Shown: in pieces, positions 17,696-26,121 of the stretch
How positions within the stretch are numbered: the first letter of the stretch is position 1
Layout of the letters: the number at the start of each line of letters is the position of its first letter
Origin: Flavobacterium sp. Sd200
GTDB taxonomy: Bacteria; Bacteroidota; Bacteroidia; Flavobacteriales; Flavobacteriaceae
NCBI RefSeq assembly: GCF_009826935.1
Contig: NZ_WUMN01000002.1
Location: 434,001-498,000, forward strand
DNA: 64,000 nucleotides
Direction of reading: 5' to 3'
Translations under genes and position numbers: made by a program
Notes under the pieces: generated by a model
What the model was told of the DNA's origin: nothing
Databases searched by the model: none
The model's input: only the letters and a program-made list of their open reading frames with translations

Positions 17696-17807
17696 TAATT
17701 CGTACTATCCCCGGTACTTTGAAGGCCTAATTTGAAACAACTGTACAGACTATACTTCTAAGTCATGGCTAAATCTATTTGTAATATCTTTACAAAAAAT
17801 TAGAGCT

Positions 17808-18491
17808 ATGCCAATCCTTACCATAGGTCATCGCGGGGCTAAGGGCCATGAACCCGAAAATACGCTGGCATCTTTTGCCCAGGCATTAGCATTTGGCGTG
17901 CATGGTATTGAGCTGGATGTGCATGTATGCGCCTCCGGAGAGCTTGTGGTTATACACGATTTTACCGTAGACCGTGTTACCAATGGTTCGGGCGAAGTGC
18001 ATAAAATGACCCTGTCTCAACTTAAAGCCCTGACCATTGAGCCCGATCAAAGCATACCGACACTTGAAGAGGTATACACCCTGATAAACAAACGCTGTTT
18101 TGTAAATATAGAAATGAAAGGCAGGCACACCGCACAACCGGTATCTGACTTTATTATTGATCTTGTGGCGAATAATGGTTACCAATATTCTGATTTTTTA
18201 GTATCAAGTTTTCAGCATGAAGAGCTGGAGGCATTGAGCAACCTAAACCCCAAAGTGGCATTAGGTGTACTTACACAGGCCAGCGTTACCGAGGCCATGG
18301 AGTGGGCAGCACAGCTTAAGGCTAAGGCTATACACCCTCATTTTTCTTTACTAACCGAAAGCAACGTGCAAAAAGCGCACGATGCCGGGCTTAAAGTATA
18401 TACCTGGACGGTTAATGACCCGGAAGATATAGCGCGTATGAAATTGTATAATGTAGATGGCATCATCTCTGATTATCCCGAAAGGCTATGA
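17808..18491 (+). CDS. Glycerophosphodiester phosphodiesterase
   Basis: A 227-residue GDPD-family TIM barrel that hydrolyses glycerophosphodiesters to glycerol 3-phosphate and an alcohol. The metal and catalytic block GHRGAKGHEPENT (His8, Arg9, Glu15) and ELDVHV followed by VVIHDFTVDRVTNG are intact, as is YTWTVNDPEDIARM near the end. No signal peptide, so probably cytoplasmic. Its end overlaps the next gene by ATGA. The upstream TATCTTTA is a near match to a -7 box. Confidence 0.92.
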   Translation: MPILTIGHRGAKGHEPENTLASFAQALAFGVHGIELDVHVCASGELVVIHDFTVDRVTNGSGEVHKMTLSQLKALTIEPDQSIPTLEEVYTLINKRCFVNIEMKGRHTAQPVSDFIIDLVANNGYQYSDFLVSSFQHEELEALSNLNPKVALGVLTQASVTEAMEWAAQLKAKAIHPHFSLLTESNVQKAHDAGLKVYTWTVNDPEDIARMKLYNVDGIISDYPERL

Positions 18492-19708
18492 GCAAGACCT
18501 ATGATATTATAATAGCCGGAGGCGGTGCAGCAGGCTTTTTTACTGCTATTAATATTGCAGAGGCTAACACAAAACTAAAAATAGCCATTTTAGAACGCGG
18601 CAAAGAAACGCTTAGCAAAGTGCGCATATCGGGTGGTGGCAGATGTAACGTTACGCATGCCTGTTTTATACCTAACGACCTTGTAAAATTCTATCCGCGG
18701 GGCGAAAAAGAACTGCGCGGCCCTTTTAACCGTTTTGCCGCAGGCGATACCATAGAGTGGTTTGAAAAACGTGGGGTAGAATTAAAGATCGAAGAAGACG
18801 GACGCATGTTTCCAACAACCGATAGTTCGCAAACCATAATAGACTGTTTTAACGCTCAGGTAAAAAAGCTGGGCATACAGGTGCTTACAGGCCAAAGCAT
18901 ACAATCGTTATACAAGGCAGAACATCATTGGAAAATAGAAACACAGAACGAAACTTTTATAGCTGCCAAACTTGTTATGGCTACAGGCAGCAACCCAAAA
19001 ATGTGGGACATGCTGTCAGACCTTGGGCATACCATTGTTCCGCCCGTGCCATCGTTGTTTACCTTTAACATAAAAGACCCGCGCATAAAAGACCTCATGG
19101 GAGTATCGGCCATGGCAACCGTAAAAGTAAAAGGCAGTAAACTCGAAGCTTCGGGCCCGTTGCTCATTACCCATTGGGGCATGAGTGGGCCGGGCATATT
19201 GCGCCTTTCGGCATGGGGAGCAAGAGAACTATCTGATAAAAATTACCAATTTGTGCTTCAGGTAAATTGGCTTAACGATGTTGATGCCGAAGACTGCGAC
19301 ACCGTTTTAAAAGAACTGAAGCAGGAACATGCAAAAAAAACAGTCAGCAAAAAATCACCGTTCGATTTTCCTAACCGTTTATGGGAAAGCTTTGTTACCG
19401 CAGCGGGCATAGCGGCTGAAACCAAATGGGCAGACCTTAACCGCAACCAATTGCAGGCACTGGTAAACCAGTTGGTAAATGCAGAGTTTAATGTTAATGG
19501 CAAAAGCACCTTTAAAGAAGAGTTTGTTACCGCAGGTGGTGTAGATCTTAAGGAAGTGAATTTTAAAACCATGGAAAGTAAACGCATAGAAAACCTATAT
19601 TTTGCAGGAGAGGTTATAAACATTGACGCCATTACAGGTGGGTTTAACTTTCAAAATGCCTGGACAGGTGGGTTTATCGCAGCGCAAAGCATTACAGGTA
19701 TCGAATAA
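18488..19708 (+). CDS. HI0933/BaiN-family flavoprotein oxidoreductase
   Basis: The 406-residue FAD-binding protein has GGGAAGFFTAI near the N-terminus, the family block RISGGGRCNVTHAC at about 47-60, and the C-terminal FAD loop ENLYFAGEVINIDAITGGFNFQ split across two motifs. Family members are NAD(P)/FAD-dependent oxidoreductases of mostly unknown substrate; BaiN itself acts on bile acid intermediates, which is not implied here. It is translationally coupled to the GDPD gene and followed by a hairpin. Confidence 0.88.
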   Translation: MSKTYDIIIAGGGAAGFFTAINIAEANTKLKIAILERGKETLSKVRISGGGRCNVTHACFIPNDLVKFYPRGEKELRGPFNRFAAGDTIEWFEKRGVELKIEEDGRMFPTTDSSQTIIDCFNAQVKKLGIQVLTGQSIQSLYKAEHHWKIETQNETFIAAKLVMATGSNPKMWDMLSDLGHTIVPPVPSLFTFNIKDPRIKDLMGVSAMATVKVKGSKLEASGPLLITHWGMSGPGILRLSAWGARELSDKNYQFVLQVNWLNDVDAEDCDTVLKELKQEHAKKTVSKKSPFDFPNRLWESFVTAAGIAAETKWADLNRNQLQALVNQLVNAEFNVNGKSTFKEEFVTAGGVDLKEVNFKTMESKRIENLYFAGEVINIDAITGGFNFQNAWTGGFIAAQSITGIE

Positions 19709-19715
19709 AAACAAA

Positions 19716-19742
19716 AAACACCCCGTGGTTTAGGGTGTTTGG
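19716..19742 (+). terminator. Terminator-like hairpin after flavoprotein gene
   Basis: Eight-base stem AAACACCC / GGGTGTTT with a nine-base loop; the following T tract is weak and interrupted. Confidence 0.6.
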
Positions 19743-19827
19743 TGCTTTTAATGGCAATGCTTTTAAACTGCCGCTTTCTTCTCTGATTTTTGTGTAGAGG
19801 TTTTTTCCTTTAAAGTGGTGTTGAAGG

Positions 19828-20457
19828 TTAAACAATATCCAAAGTTTTTGCTTTGTTTACAAGGTCTACAAGGTTTGTAACATGCAGCTTTGTAAGCAGG
19901 CGCAATTTGTAGGTACTTATTGTTTTTTCGTTAAGTTCCAGCAACCTGGCAATTTCCTTATTCTTTTTGCCTTCGCTAAGGTAGCGCAGCACCTCTATTT
20001 CGCGCGATGAAAGCTTGCGATACAGCCTTTCCGACTTTTTACCTTTGTTAAGCAGCGCAAGGTTCTTTTTTACGGCATCACTAAATACCACTTCGCCATC
20101 AACAACTTTTTTAATAGCACTTTCCAGCTCCTCCATTTTTGCGCTTTTGTGCACATAGGCAGATACACCTGCTTTTAGTGCATTGGGGGCATAAATTTGT
20201 TCGGCAAGGTTGGTAAATATAATTACTTTGGTTTCAGGAAATTCCTTAATAAGGGATTTTACAGAACTAATACTTGTAAGCCCCTCGAGTTCCAGGTCTA
20301 TAACGGCAGCATCCACAGTTTTTTTACCCAACACGTCAAGAAGGCTTTCCAGATTATTTACCACCCCCGCAAAATTAATTTGTGGATTATCGCTAAAATA
20401 CGACTTCATCCCATAATGCACCACAGGATGATTATCCGCAAGGCATAATTTAATCAT
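19828..20457 (-). CDS. NarL/FixJ-type response regulator
   Basis: A 209-residue response regulator. The receiver domain has DNHP at residues 8-11 and phospho-acceptor Asp54 in AAVIDLELEG. The LuxR-type helix-turn-helix is at about 147-209 (KLSSREIEVLRYLSEG, then NEKTISTYKLRLLTKLHV). No histidine kinase is adjacent, so it is an orphan in this window. It is downstream of and in the same direction as nadE, with its ATG 74 bases from the nadE stop. Confidence 0.92.
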   Translation of the reverse strand: MIKLCLADNHPVVHYGMKSYFSDNPQINFAGVVNNLESLLDVLGKKTVDAAVIDLELEGLTSISSVKSLIKEFPETKVIIFTNLAEQIYAPNALKAGVSAYVHKSAKMEELESAIKKVVDGEVVFSDAVKKNLALLNKGKKSERLYRKLSSREIEVLRYLSEGKKNKEIARLLELNEKTISTYKLRLLTKLHVTNLVDLVNKAKTLDIV

Positions 20458-20531
20458 AATTGCGTTTTTTAGGGTTTATACATCAGTAAAGTTAGCCATT
20501 AGTTTCTTAAAGTATTGTGAATGAAAGAATT

Positions 20532-21338
20532 TTATTTCAAATTTAAGGGAATTTCACAAACCGGTATGGGCTGCATCTTATGCTGGTTAATAGTATTAAG
20601 TCTTTTATATATTGCGAACACTTCTTTTTGGCGGCCTTCAAAATCATCTGCATTTTTGCCTTTATCATTTTCTTCCATAGCCCATTCCAGTTCTTCATAG
20701 CTGGCACCAAGCTGGTCTTCGTCGCTGCGGTCGTCGCCAAAAAGACCATCGGTAGGTGCTGCGGTAATTATGGCATCATGAACGGCAAGATAGCCCGCAA
20801 GCAGGCGCACTTCGGTCTTGGTCAAATCGGCAATTGGGCTAAGGTCTACCCCACCATCGCCATATTTGGTGTAAAAACCCACACCAAAATCTTCTACTTT
20901 ATTACCTGTTCCGGCCACAAGGGCATGGTTTATACCAGCATAATAATACAGTGTGGTCATGCGCAGGCGTGCACGGGTATTGGCAAGTGTAAGATCTGTA
21001 GTATGCTGGTCGCTGCTTTGAGGCATTAGATTTTTAAAATCGTCAAACACCTGCGTTAGGTTGGCTTCTGCCGATGACACATTGCTAAAACGCTCTTTGA
21101 GCAGTTTAATATGTTCTGTTGCGCGGCTAACATGGCTTGCCGCCTGGTGTATAGGCATTTGCACACAAAGCGTGGGCAACCCGGTTTGGGCGCATAGTGT
21201 AGAGGTCAGGGCAGAATCTATTCCGCCCGAAATGCCCACAACAAAACCTTTTACTTTTGCGTTAGTGGCATAGGCACGCAGCCAGTTTACTATGTGGTCG
21301 TTAATGGCTTCGGCCTGAAAATTAGTGTGTGTAGGCAT
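20532..21338 (-). CDS. nadE: NAD+ synthetase (ammonia-dependent)
   Basis: A 268-residue enzyme converting deamido-NAD to NAD with ATP and ammonia. The P-loop SGGIDS sits at 37-42. EDFGVGFYTKYGDGGVD and PTDGLFGDDRSDEDQLG are typical NadE blocks. There is no glutaminase domain, so it uses free ammonia. It is divergent from gldB; nadE lies beside gldB in other flavobacteria too, as I recall. Confidence 0.95.
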   Translation of the reverse strand: MPTHTNFQAEAINDHIVNWLRAYATNAKVKGFVVGISGGIDSALTSTLCAQTGLPTLCVQMPIHQAASHVSRATEHIKLLKERFSNVSSAEANLTQVFDDFKNLMPQSSDQHTTDLTLANTRARLRMTTLYYYAGINHALVAGTGNKVEDFGVGFYTKYGDGGVDLSPIADLTKTEVRLLAGYLAVHDAIITAAPTDGLFGDDRSDEDQLGASYEELEWAMEENDKGKNADDFEGRQKEVFAIYKRLNTINQHKMQPIPVCEIPLNLK

Positions 21339-21367
21339 AGTACTATATTTATTAAAAGTATGTTAAG

Positions 21368-21375
21368 TATATTTG
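21368..21375 (+). promoter_or_regulatory. -7 box of gldB-gldC
   Basis: TATATTTG is a perfect TAnnTTTG box 50 bases before gldB. No -33 TTG is visible at the expected spacing. Confidence 0.55.
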
Positions 21376-21425
21376 CCATAAAATTAAAGAATCGGCATTA
21401 AAAAAATTAGCAATAAAACCTTAAA

Positions 21426-22391
21426 ATGAAGAAATATATACTGTTTATTGCCCTTGGGTTGCTTGCCCTGTCCTGCAAAAAAGAAAATGCGGTAGAAGAA
21501 AAAGTGGCATCTGTAAAAGTAGGCAATATTGATATTGAGCGTTTTGACGATGCTTTTTATAACAGCAAACCCGAAGACCTGCCCAAACTTAAACAACGCT
21601 TTCCGTACCTTTTCCCTGCGGGTAATGAAGACACGGTATGGACAAACAAAATAAAAAACCCTTTGTTGCAGCAACTGCATCAGGAGGTAGATAAAAAATT
21701 CCCCGACACTAAAAAACTGGGGCAGGATGTGTACGACCTTATGCAGCACATTCGCTACTATTATCCGCAAACACCTACACCAAAGGTTATTACGCTGATA
21801 TCTGAAATGGATTATGAAAACCGCGCCATTTATGCCGACACCCTGGTACTATTGTCGTTAGATCTTTATTTGGGCAAAAACCACCGTTTTTATGTAGACT
21901 TCCCGACCTATCAAAGGCAGGAGTTTGAGCCCACGCAAATTATGCCCGACCTTGTTTCGGCGTTTTCTTACGGCAGGATAGCTCCTCCGCGCGACCGCAC
22001 ATTACTGTCGTTAATGATATATTATGGCAAGGAACTTTATTTAAAAGATATGCTGTTGCCCGACACGCCCGACCACAATAAAATTGGCTATACCAAAGAG
22101 CAACTCGATTGGGCAAATTTGAACGAAGACGAAATGTGGCGTTATTTTGTAGAGAATAAACTTTTTTACAGCACCGATATTAAACTTCCCGGAAGATTTA
22201 TTAACCCTGCACCTTTCAGTAAATTCTATCTTGGTTTCGATAACGAGTCGCCGGGCCGCACAGGCCAATGGCTGGGCTGGCAAATAGTAAGGGCATACAT
22301 GCAAAACAATAAAGGCGTAACTTTGCAGCAGCTAATGGGCACCGATGCCAAAACTATTTTTGAAAACTCTAAATACAAACCCAAGAAATAA
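21426..22391 (+). CDS. gldB: Gliding motility lipoprotein GldB
   Basis: A 321-residue lipoprotein with signal peptide and lipobox LLALSC (Cys at about 17). The N-terminal VGNIDIERFDDAFY, the later PDLVSAFSYGRIAPP, DWANLNEDEMWRYF and the GRTGQWLGWQIVRAYM segment match my memory of GldB. GldB is needed for Flavobacterium gliding and is linked with the T9SS motility apparatus. The stop and the gldC start overlap as TAATG. Confidence 0.9.
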   Translation: MKKYILFIALGLLALSCKKENAVEEKVASVKVGNIDIERFDDAFYNSKPEDLPKLKQRFPYLFPAGNEDTVWTNKIKNPLLQQLHQEVDKKFPDTKKLGQDVYDLMQHIRYYYPQTPTPKVITLISEMDYENRAIYADTLVLLSLDLYLGKNHRFYVDFPTYQRQEFEPTQIMPDLVSAFSYGRIAPPRDRTLLSLMIYYGKELYLKDMLLPDTPDHNKIGYTKEQLDWANLNEDEMWRYFVENKLFYSTDIKLPGRFINPAPFSKFYLGFDNESPGRTGQWLGWQIVRAYMQNNKGVTLQQLMGTDAKTIFENSKYKPKK

Positions 22392-22732
22392 TGTCTGATA
22401 CAATTTTAAAATCGGAAATAAATATAATTGTTGAACTGGATGACAACCGCGTTCCTGAAAAACTGAAATGGACAGCCCGCGACGGTGGCGTGGTTAACCA
22501 GGAAACCAAAGCCCTGATGCTATCTGTATGGGACAGCAAACCACAGGAAAGCATGCGCATTGACCTTTGGACAAAAGACATGCCTGTAGATGAAATGAAG
22601 GTGTTTTTTCATCAAACATTAGTATCTATGTCAGAAACTTTTGAACGTGCTACCGGCGACAAAAAAATGAGCGAGACCATGAAAGATTTTTGTGATTATT
22701 TTGCCGAAAAACTCGAACTGAAGAAAAAGTAA
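22391..22732 (+). CDS. gldC: Gliding motility protein GldC
   Basis: A 113-residue cytoplasmic protein without signal peptide. ILKSEINIIVELDDNRVPEK and WTARDGG are characteristic GldC segments. In F. johnsoniae gldC is cotranscribed with gldB and improves gliding but is not strictly required; role is accessory. It is translationally coupled to gldB. Confidence 0.9.
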   Translation: MSDTILKSEINIIVELDDNRVPEKLKWTARDGGVVNQETKALMLSVWDSKPQESMRIDLWTKDMPVDEMKVFFHQTLVSMSETFERATGDKKMSETMKDFCDYFAEKLELKKK

Positions 22733-22744
22733 ACTATTGCTTTT

Positions 22745-22783
22745 TTCCATTTCGAATGAAGCGCAGCGAAATTGAGAAATCTC
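22745..22783 (+). repeat. Dispersed repeat TTCCAT..CGAATGAAGCG, copy 1
   Basis: The motif reads TTCCATTTCGAATGAAGCGC, then AGCGAAATTGAGAAATCTC. A second copy lies on the minus strand at 56656-56698, matching at most positions. This resembles a repeat common after flavobacterial genes. It follows gldC directly. Confidence 0.7.
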
Positions 22784-22838
22784 TTTAAACCGGGATCCCT
22801 CCTTCCTCAAAATGGAATAGCATTTTTCTAAATCATAC

Positions 22839-22863
22839 AAAGCGGCCTGTGCCGCTTTTTTTA
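22839..22863 (+). terminator. Terminator after gldC
   Basis: Perfect eight-base stem AAAGCGGC / GCCGCTTT, loop CTGT, then seven Ts. Confidence 0.88.
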
Positions 22864-22873
22864 TCAATAAACC

Positions 22874-23344
22874 ATGCAAATAAACCTACGCGCCTATCAG
22901 CCCGAAGACATAGAACAAATTGTTGCCCTGTTCAGGAATACCATACACACAATTAACATAAAAGATTACTCGCAGGAGCAGGTAAACGCCTGGGCACCGG
23001 AAACCATTGATGCCCAAAGATGGGGCGCAAAACTCTTAGAACATTATACCGTTGTGGCACAGTATAACAACATAATTATTGGCTTTGGAGACCTGCACAG
23101 CAATGGCTATTTCGACCACCTTTTTACGCACAAAGATTATCAGGGCATAGGTGTGGCGTCTAAAATTGTTGAAGCCATAGAGGCACATGCCAAACAGGAA
23201 GGGATAGAAGTCCTCAAGGTGCATGTATCTATAACGGCTCGAACCTTTTTTATAAGTAAAGGCTATAGCGTTGTAAAGCCCCAGCAGGTAGAATACAACG
23301 GGCAGGTGTTTACAAACTACGTTATGCAGAAAAATATTCAGTAG
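22874..23344 (+). CDS. GNAT-family N-acetyltransferase
   Basis: A 156-residue acetyltransferase. The acetyl-CoA loop is YQGIGVASKIVEAIE at about residues 95-109, with preceding strands IIIGFGDLHSNGYFDHLFTH. AWAPETIDAQRW is typical of YafP-like GNATs. Acceptor unknown. It starts about 10 bases after the gldC terminator and ends at a shared terminator. Confidence 0.87.
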   Translation: MQINLRAYQPEDIEQIVALFRNTIHTINIKDYSQEQVNAWAPETIDAQRWGAKLLEHYTVVAQYNNIIIGFGDLHSNGYFDHLFTHKDYQGIGVASKIVEAIEAHAKQEGIEVLKVHVSITARTFFISKGYSVVKPQQVEYNGQVFTNYVMQKNIQ

Positions 23345-23367
23345 TACCTGTATTTACAAAAAAAACA

Positions 23368-23403
23368 AAGAGCGCAAGCCTAAACGGCCTGCGCTCTTCT
23401 TTC
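23368..23403. terminator. Bidirectional terminator between GNAT and SusE-like genes
   Basis: Stem AAGAGCGCA / TGCGCTCTT extended after one mismatch by GCC / GGC. A-rich and T-rich flanks allow use by both converging genes. Confidence 0.8.
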
Positions 23404-23420
23404 AAAAATAAAACCCAAAA

Positions 23421-24566
23421 TTAATTTTTGATAAGCCTTATAGTTTGCGATGCATTGCCCATTGTTACTTTAGCAAAATAAATTCCGGCTGCAAATGACG
23501 TAGCATCTACAACAGACGTATTACTGGCGCTAAATATTTCTTTACCCGTAACATCTGCAATACGAATACTGTTTATACTGTTGTTGCCAGCATTGAAATT
23601 CCATACATTTTGTGTTGGATTTGGGTGTACTGTAATAACAGAAGCCGAGAAATCATTACGCAATGCTGTTATATCCATAAACATATATTCTCCACTAATT
23701 CTGTCAAACATTACATTATAAGTTCCTGCTACAATTACAAAGTTAGGTGCATCGGCTTCTGTATTGCCAGTACCTACAGGAAAATCAGTACCGCCCCAGT
23801 TGGTCCATGTCCACACGTGGTTAAGCCTGAATTTAGCCTCTCCCCCTGCAAATGTAAAATTAGAGAGCGTGTAGTTAAAACCATTGGTAGTACTAAGGTC
23901 TACATCGGTGTCCCAATTAACAACCCCGGCACCAATAAGACTAATGGTAACATAGTTAAAGCTGTAAGCACCTGTATTTTTATTAAACGTAATATTATAA
24001 CTGTTGCCCAACACAGGGATACTTTGCCCCAAAACTGCAACCCCGGTAGGGAAAGACGGACTTCCCCAGCCTACTGTAGCATCGTTAATCCTGAACGAAA
24101 CATCACCTGTATCCAAGATGGCATTCTCGGCTGTATAGGTTATACCATCTGCCGTACTCAATACAAGAGAACTGCTGCCCACTATGCTAACCTGATCGTA
24201 GATAACGCCGCTTGGCAAAAAGGTATAAGCACCTGTATTTTTGTTAAACGTAACATCCCACGTTCCGTTAGCTGCCGGGATGTTAGGTCCGTTTTGTGAA
24301 GCCGTTCCGCTAGGAAAACCCGAACCGCCCCAGTTCATACTCCAGGCATCATCCTGTCGGAATTTTACACCGGGGTCTACAGGAGGAACACTAATAACTA
24401 CGTTGTTCAGGGTATAAATAATCCCATCGGTAGTAACCATATCCACATCAGATCCCCATCCGTTAGGCATAGAGCCGCCAAGCATACCAATATTGGCATG
24501 CTGACCCATCATCATTGCCGTGCCCGCTATGAACACTGTGCAAAACGCAAGTAATTTTTTGATCAT
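23421..24566 (-). CDS. T9SS-exported three-module SusE/SusF-like glucan-binding protein
   Basis: A 381-residue secreted protein. After a signal peptide (1-21) come three repeated modules of about 90 residues at 25-117, 124-206 and 207-298. Each has a strand-rich core, FNKNTGAY or DRISGEY near its end, and WGG or WGS in the middle. Modules 1 and 3 keep the WSMNWGG / WTWTNWGG tryptophan cluster; module 2 has only VGWGS. A type A sorting domain (309-381, HPNPTQNVWNF to IRLIKN) directs T9SS export. The same module ends the SusE-like protein at 38508-39614. It is likely a cell-surface or released starch-binding protein of the locus, with its own promoter. Confidence 0.82.
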   Translation of the reverse strand: MIKKLLAFCTVFIAGTAMMMGQHANIGMLGGSMPNGWGSDVDMVTTDGIIYTLNNVVISVPPVDPGVKFRQDDAWSMNWGGSGFPSGTASQNGPNIPAANGTWDVTFNKNTGAYTFLPSGVIYDQVSIVGSSSLVLSTADGITYTAENAILDTGDVSFRINDATVGWGSPSFPTGVAVLGQSIPVLGNSYNITFNKNTGAYSFNYVTISLIGAGVVNWDTDVDLSTTNGFNYTLSNFTFAGGEAKFRLNHVWTWTNWGGTDFPVGTGNTEADAPNFVIVAGTYNVMFDRISGEYMFMDITALRNDFSASVITVHPNPTQNVWNFNAGNNSINSIRIADVTGKEIFSASNTSVVDATSFAAGIYFAKVTMGNASQTIRLIKN

Positions 24567-24573
24567 AATTTTT

Positions 24574-24598
24574 AAAATTTAATTCAAGAAAACGTTTT
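24574..24598 (-). promoter_or_regulatory. Promoter and candidate LacI-family operator of the SusE-like gene
   Basis: Palindrome AAAACGTTTT at 24589-24598, flanked by G, lies directly upstream of TAAATTTT (24581-24574, minus strand), a -7-like box. The same palindrome is at the susC promoter (33816-33825). A regulator here would block polymerase. The LacI-family gene at 32673-33695 is the obvious candidate. Confidence 0.6.
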
Positions 24599-24610
24599 AG
24601 TAAATTGGTT

Positions 24611-24642
24611 AAAAAAATGGCTGTGCCATTACAACACAGCCA
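24611..24642 (-). terminator. Terminator after lipoprotein GH13
   Basis: Minus strand: TGGCTGTG, nine-base loop, CACAGCCA, then seven Ts. It separates the SusE-like gene from the upstream minus-strand genes. Confidence 0.85.
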
Positions 24643-24653
24643 ATATTGTTACA

Positions 24654-26096
24654 TTACTTCGTCAGTATCCAGTACTGCCATGGTTTGGCATCAAGTTTTT
24701 GACCTTCGGTAAGCGTTATTTTTTCCCCGGTCATATAGTCGGTAAACGTTCCTGCAACCCGAACAGTAAACGCCTGTGCCGACTTAGAAAGGTTTGCTAT
24801 ATAATACACCTTCTGATCATCTTTAGCCCTTTCAAACGCAAGTACTTTATCATCTGCCGATGTCTTAAGCCTTGTATAAGAAGCAGGTTTTTTGCCCCCA
24901 TTAAGTGCTATATTGGTATTTTTAAGCCTGCCCAGTTTTTCATACACGGCAAACATTTTCCCTTCAGTCCTATCAATTGGGTCCTGCTCGAAAAATTTAA
25001 GGCGGCGTTTGTTGTCATACTCCTGCCCGGTGTAAATTAGCGGCATGCCCGGCATGGTATAGGTTAGTGCAGCAAAAGTTTCAGCAGCATCTCCCATGCG
25101 CTCATACTCGCTGCCGTTCCAGGCATTTTCGTCGTGGCTGCTGGTAAGGTTCATCATAATATCATCGTTCTCATATTTTTCAGAAAGATGTGTCATAAGC
25201 TTATCCCAGTCGGCAACCGTTTTAGTGCCTTTTACAATATCGTTCATTACATGGTGCGCTTCAAAGCCATAACCCATATCAAACTGACCCTTAAGCAACT
25301 CCGGCTTTTCCGACTCCATAAGCATGAACAGCGGTTTAACCTCCTTAAGTTTCGGGATGGCAAAGTTCCAGAAATCAGTAGGCACATTATCGGCCACATC
25401 ACAACGGAAACCGTCTATGTTTACATCCTTAACCCAGTACAGCATGGCATCCTTCATAGGCTCATATACCTTTTTGTTAGTATATTCCAACTTGGCAACG
25501 TCTGTCCAGCCCCATGGCTTGCCTGTGTTAGGGTCTATCGGGTCGGTTACTTCGCCTTTGGCATTGTGCTGATAATATTCAGGGTGTTCGGTAATCCATT
25601 TATGGTCCCAGCCTGTGTGGTTTGCCACCCAGTCTAATATTACATACATGCCGTTATCGTGGGCAGTTTTTACCAGGTTTTCAAAATCCTGCAACGTCCC
25701 CATATCGGGGTTAACAGCCGTATAATCGGTAATGGCATACCAGCTGCCCAGGTATTTTTTCTTTTCGTTAGGGTCGGTAATATCTTCAATAGATTTATCG
25801 CCCGTTGCCTTGCGGCGCTTCATCGAAATAGGGTAAATAGGCATTACCCAAAGTATTTTTACACCCAGTTGCTTTAGCTTCGGGATGTCTTTTGTAAAGG
25901 CATTAAACGTACCCTCTTTGCTGTAGTTGCGAATGTTAGCCTCATAAATAACGCTGTTCTCTGCCGTCGCATCACTCACAGGCGGCAGTGCCGCAGCATT
26001 AGTTTCTGTCTGGGCAACAACCTCTTCGGTTTTTTTATCTTCTTTACAGCTCCATAACAGGGTAAGCGCAAGAAGTGTTATTATTGTTTTTTTCAT
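24654..26096 (-). CDS. GH13 alpha-amylase family lipoprotein
   Basis: A 480-residue glycoside hydrolase with lipobox LLWSC (Cys17), so membrane-anchored. The GH13 barrel has DWVANHTGWDH, the nucleophile Asp233 in DGFRCDVA, the acid/base Glu261 in LMESE, and Asp322 in SSHDEN; all three catalytic carboxylates are present. A short C-terminal beta domain ends WQYWILTK. It should cut alpha-1,4 glucans or maltooligosaccharides; whether it sits in the periplasm or on the surface is not clear from sequence. The start is 25 bases from the stop of the SusA-like gene, so they form one unit. Confidence 0.92.
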   Translation of the reverse strand: MKKTIITLLALTLLWSCKEDKKTEEVVAQTETNAAALPPVSDATAENSVIYEANIRNYSKEGTFNAFTKDIPKLKQLGVKILWVMPIYPISMKRRKATGDKSIEDITDPNEKKKYLGSWYAITDYTAVNPDMGTLQDFENLVKTAHDNGMYVILDWVANHTGWDHKWITEHPEYYQHNAKGEVTDPIDPNTGKPWGWTDVAKLEYTNKKVYEPMKDAMLYWVKDVNIDGFRCDVADNVPTDFWNFAIPKLKEVKPLFMLMESEKPELLKGQFDMGYGFEAHHVMNDIVKGTKTVADWDKLMTHLSEKYENDDIMMNLTSSHDENAWNGSEYERMGDAAETFAALTYTMPGMPLIYTGQEYDNKRRLKFFEQDPIDRTEGKMFAVYEKLGRLKNTNIALNGGKKPASYTRLKTSADDKVLAFERAKDDQKVYYIANLSKSAQAFTVRVAGTFTDYMTGEKITLTEGQKLDAKPWQYWILTK

Positions 26097-26121
26097 GTAT
26101 AGAAAGGTTTGGTTATCATGA

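Noticed and set aside
23610..24299. Plus-strand frame of 229 codons opposite the SusE-like gene
   Set aside because: Repeats in it mirror the three modules of the real gene on the other strand.
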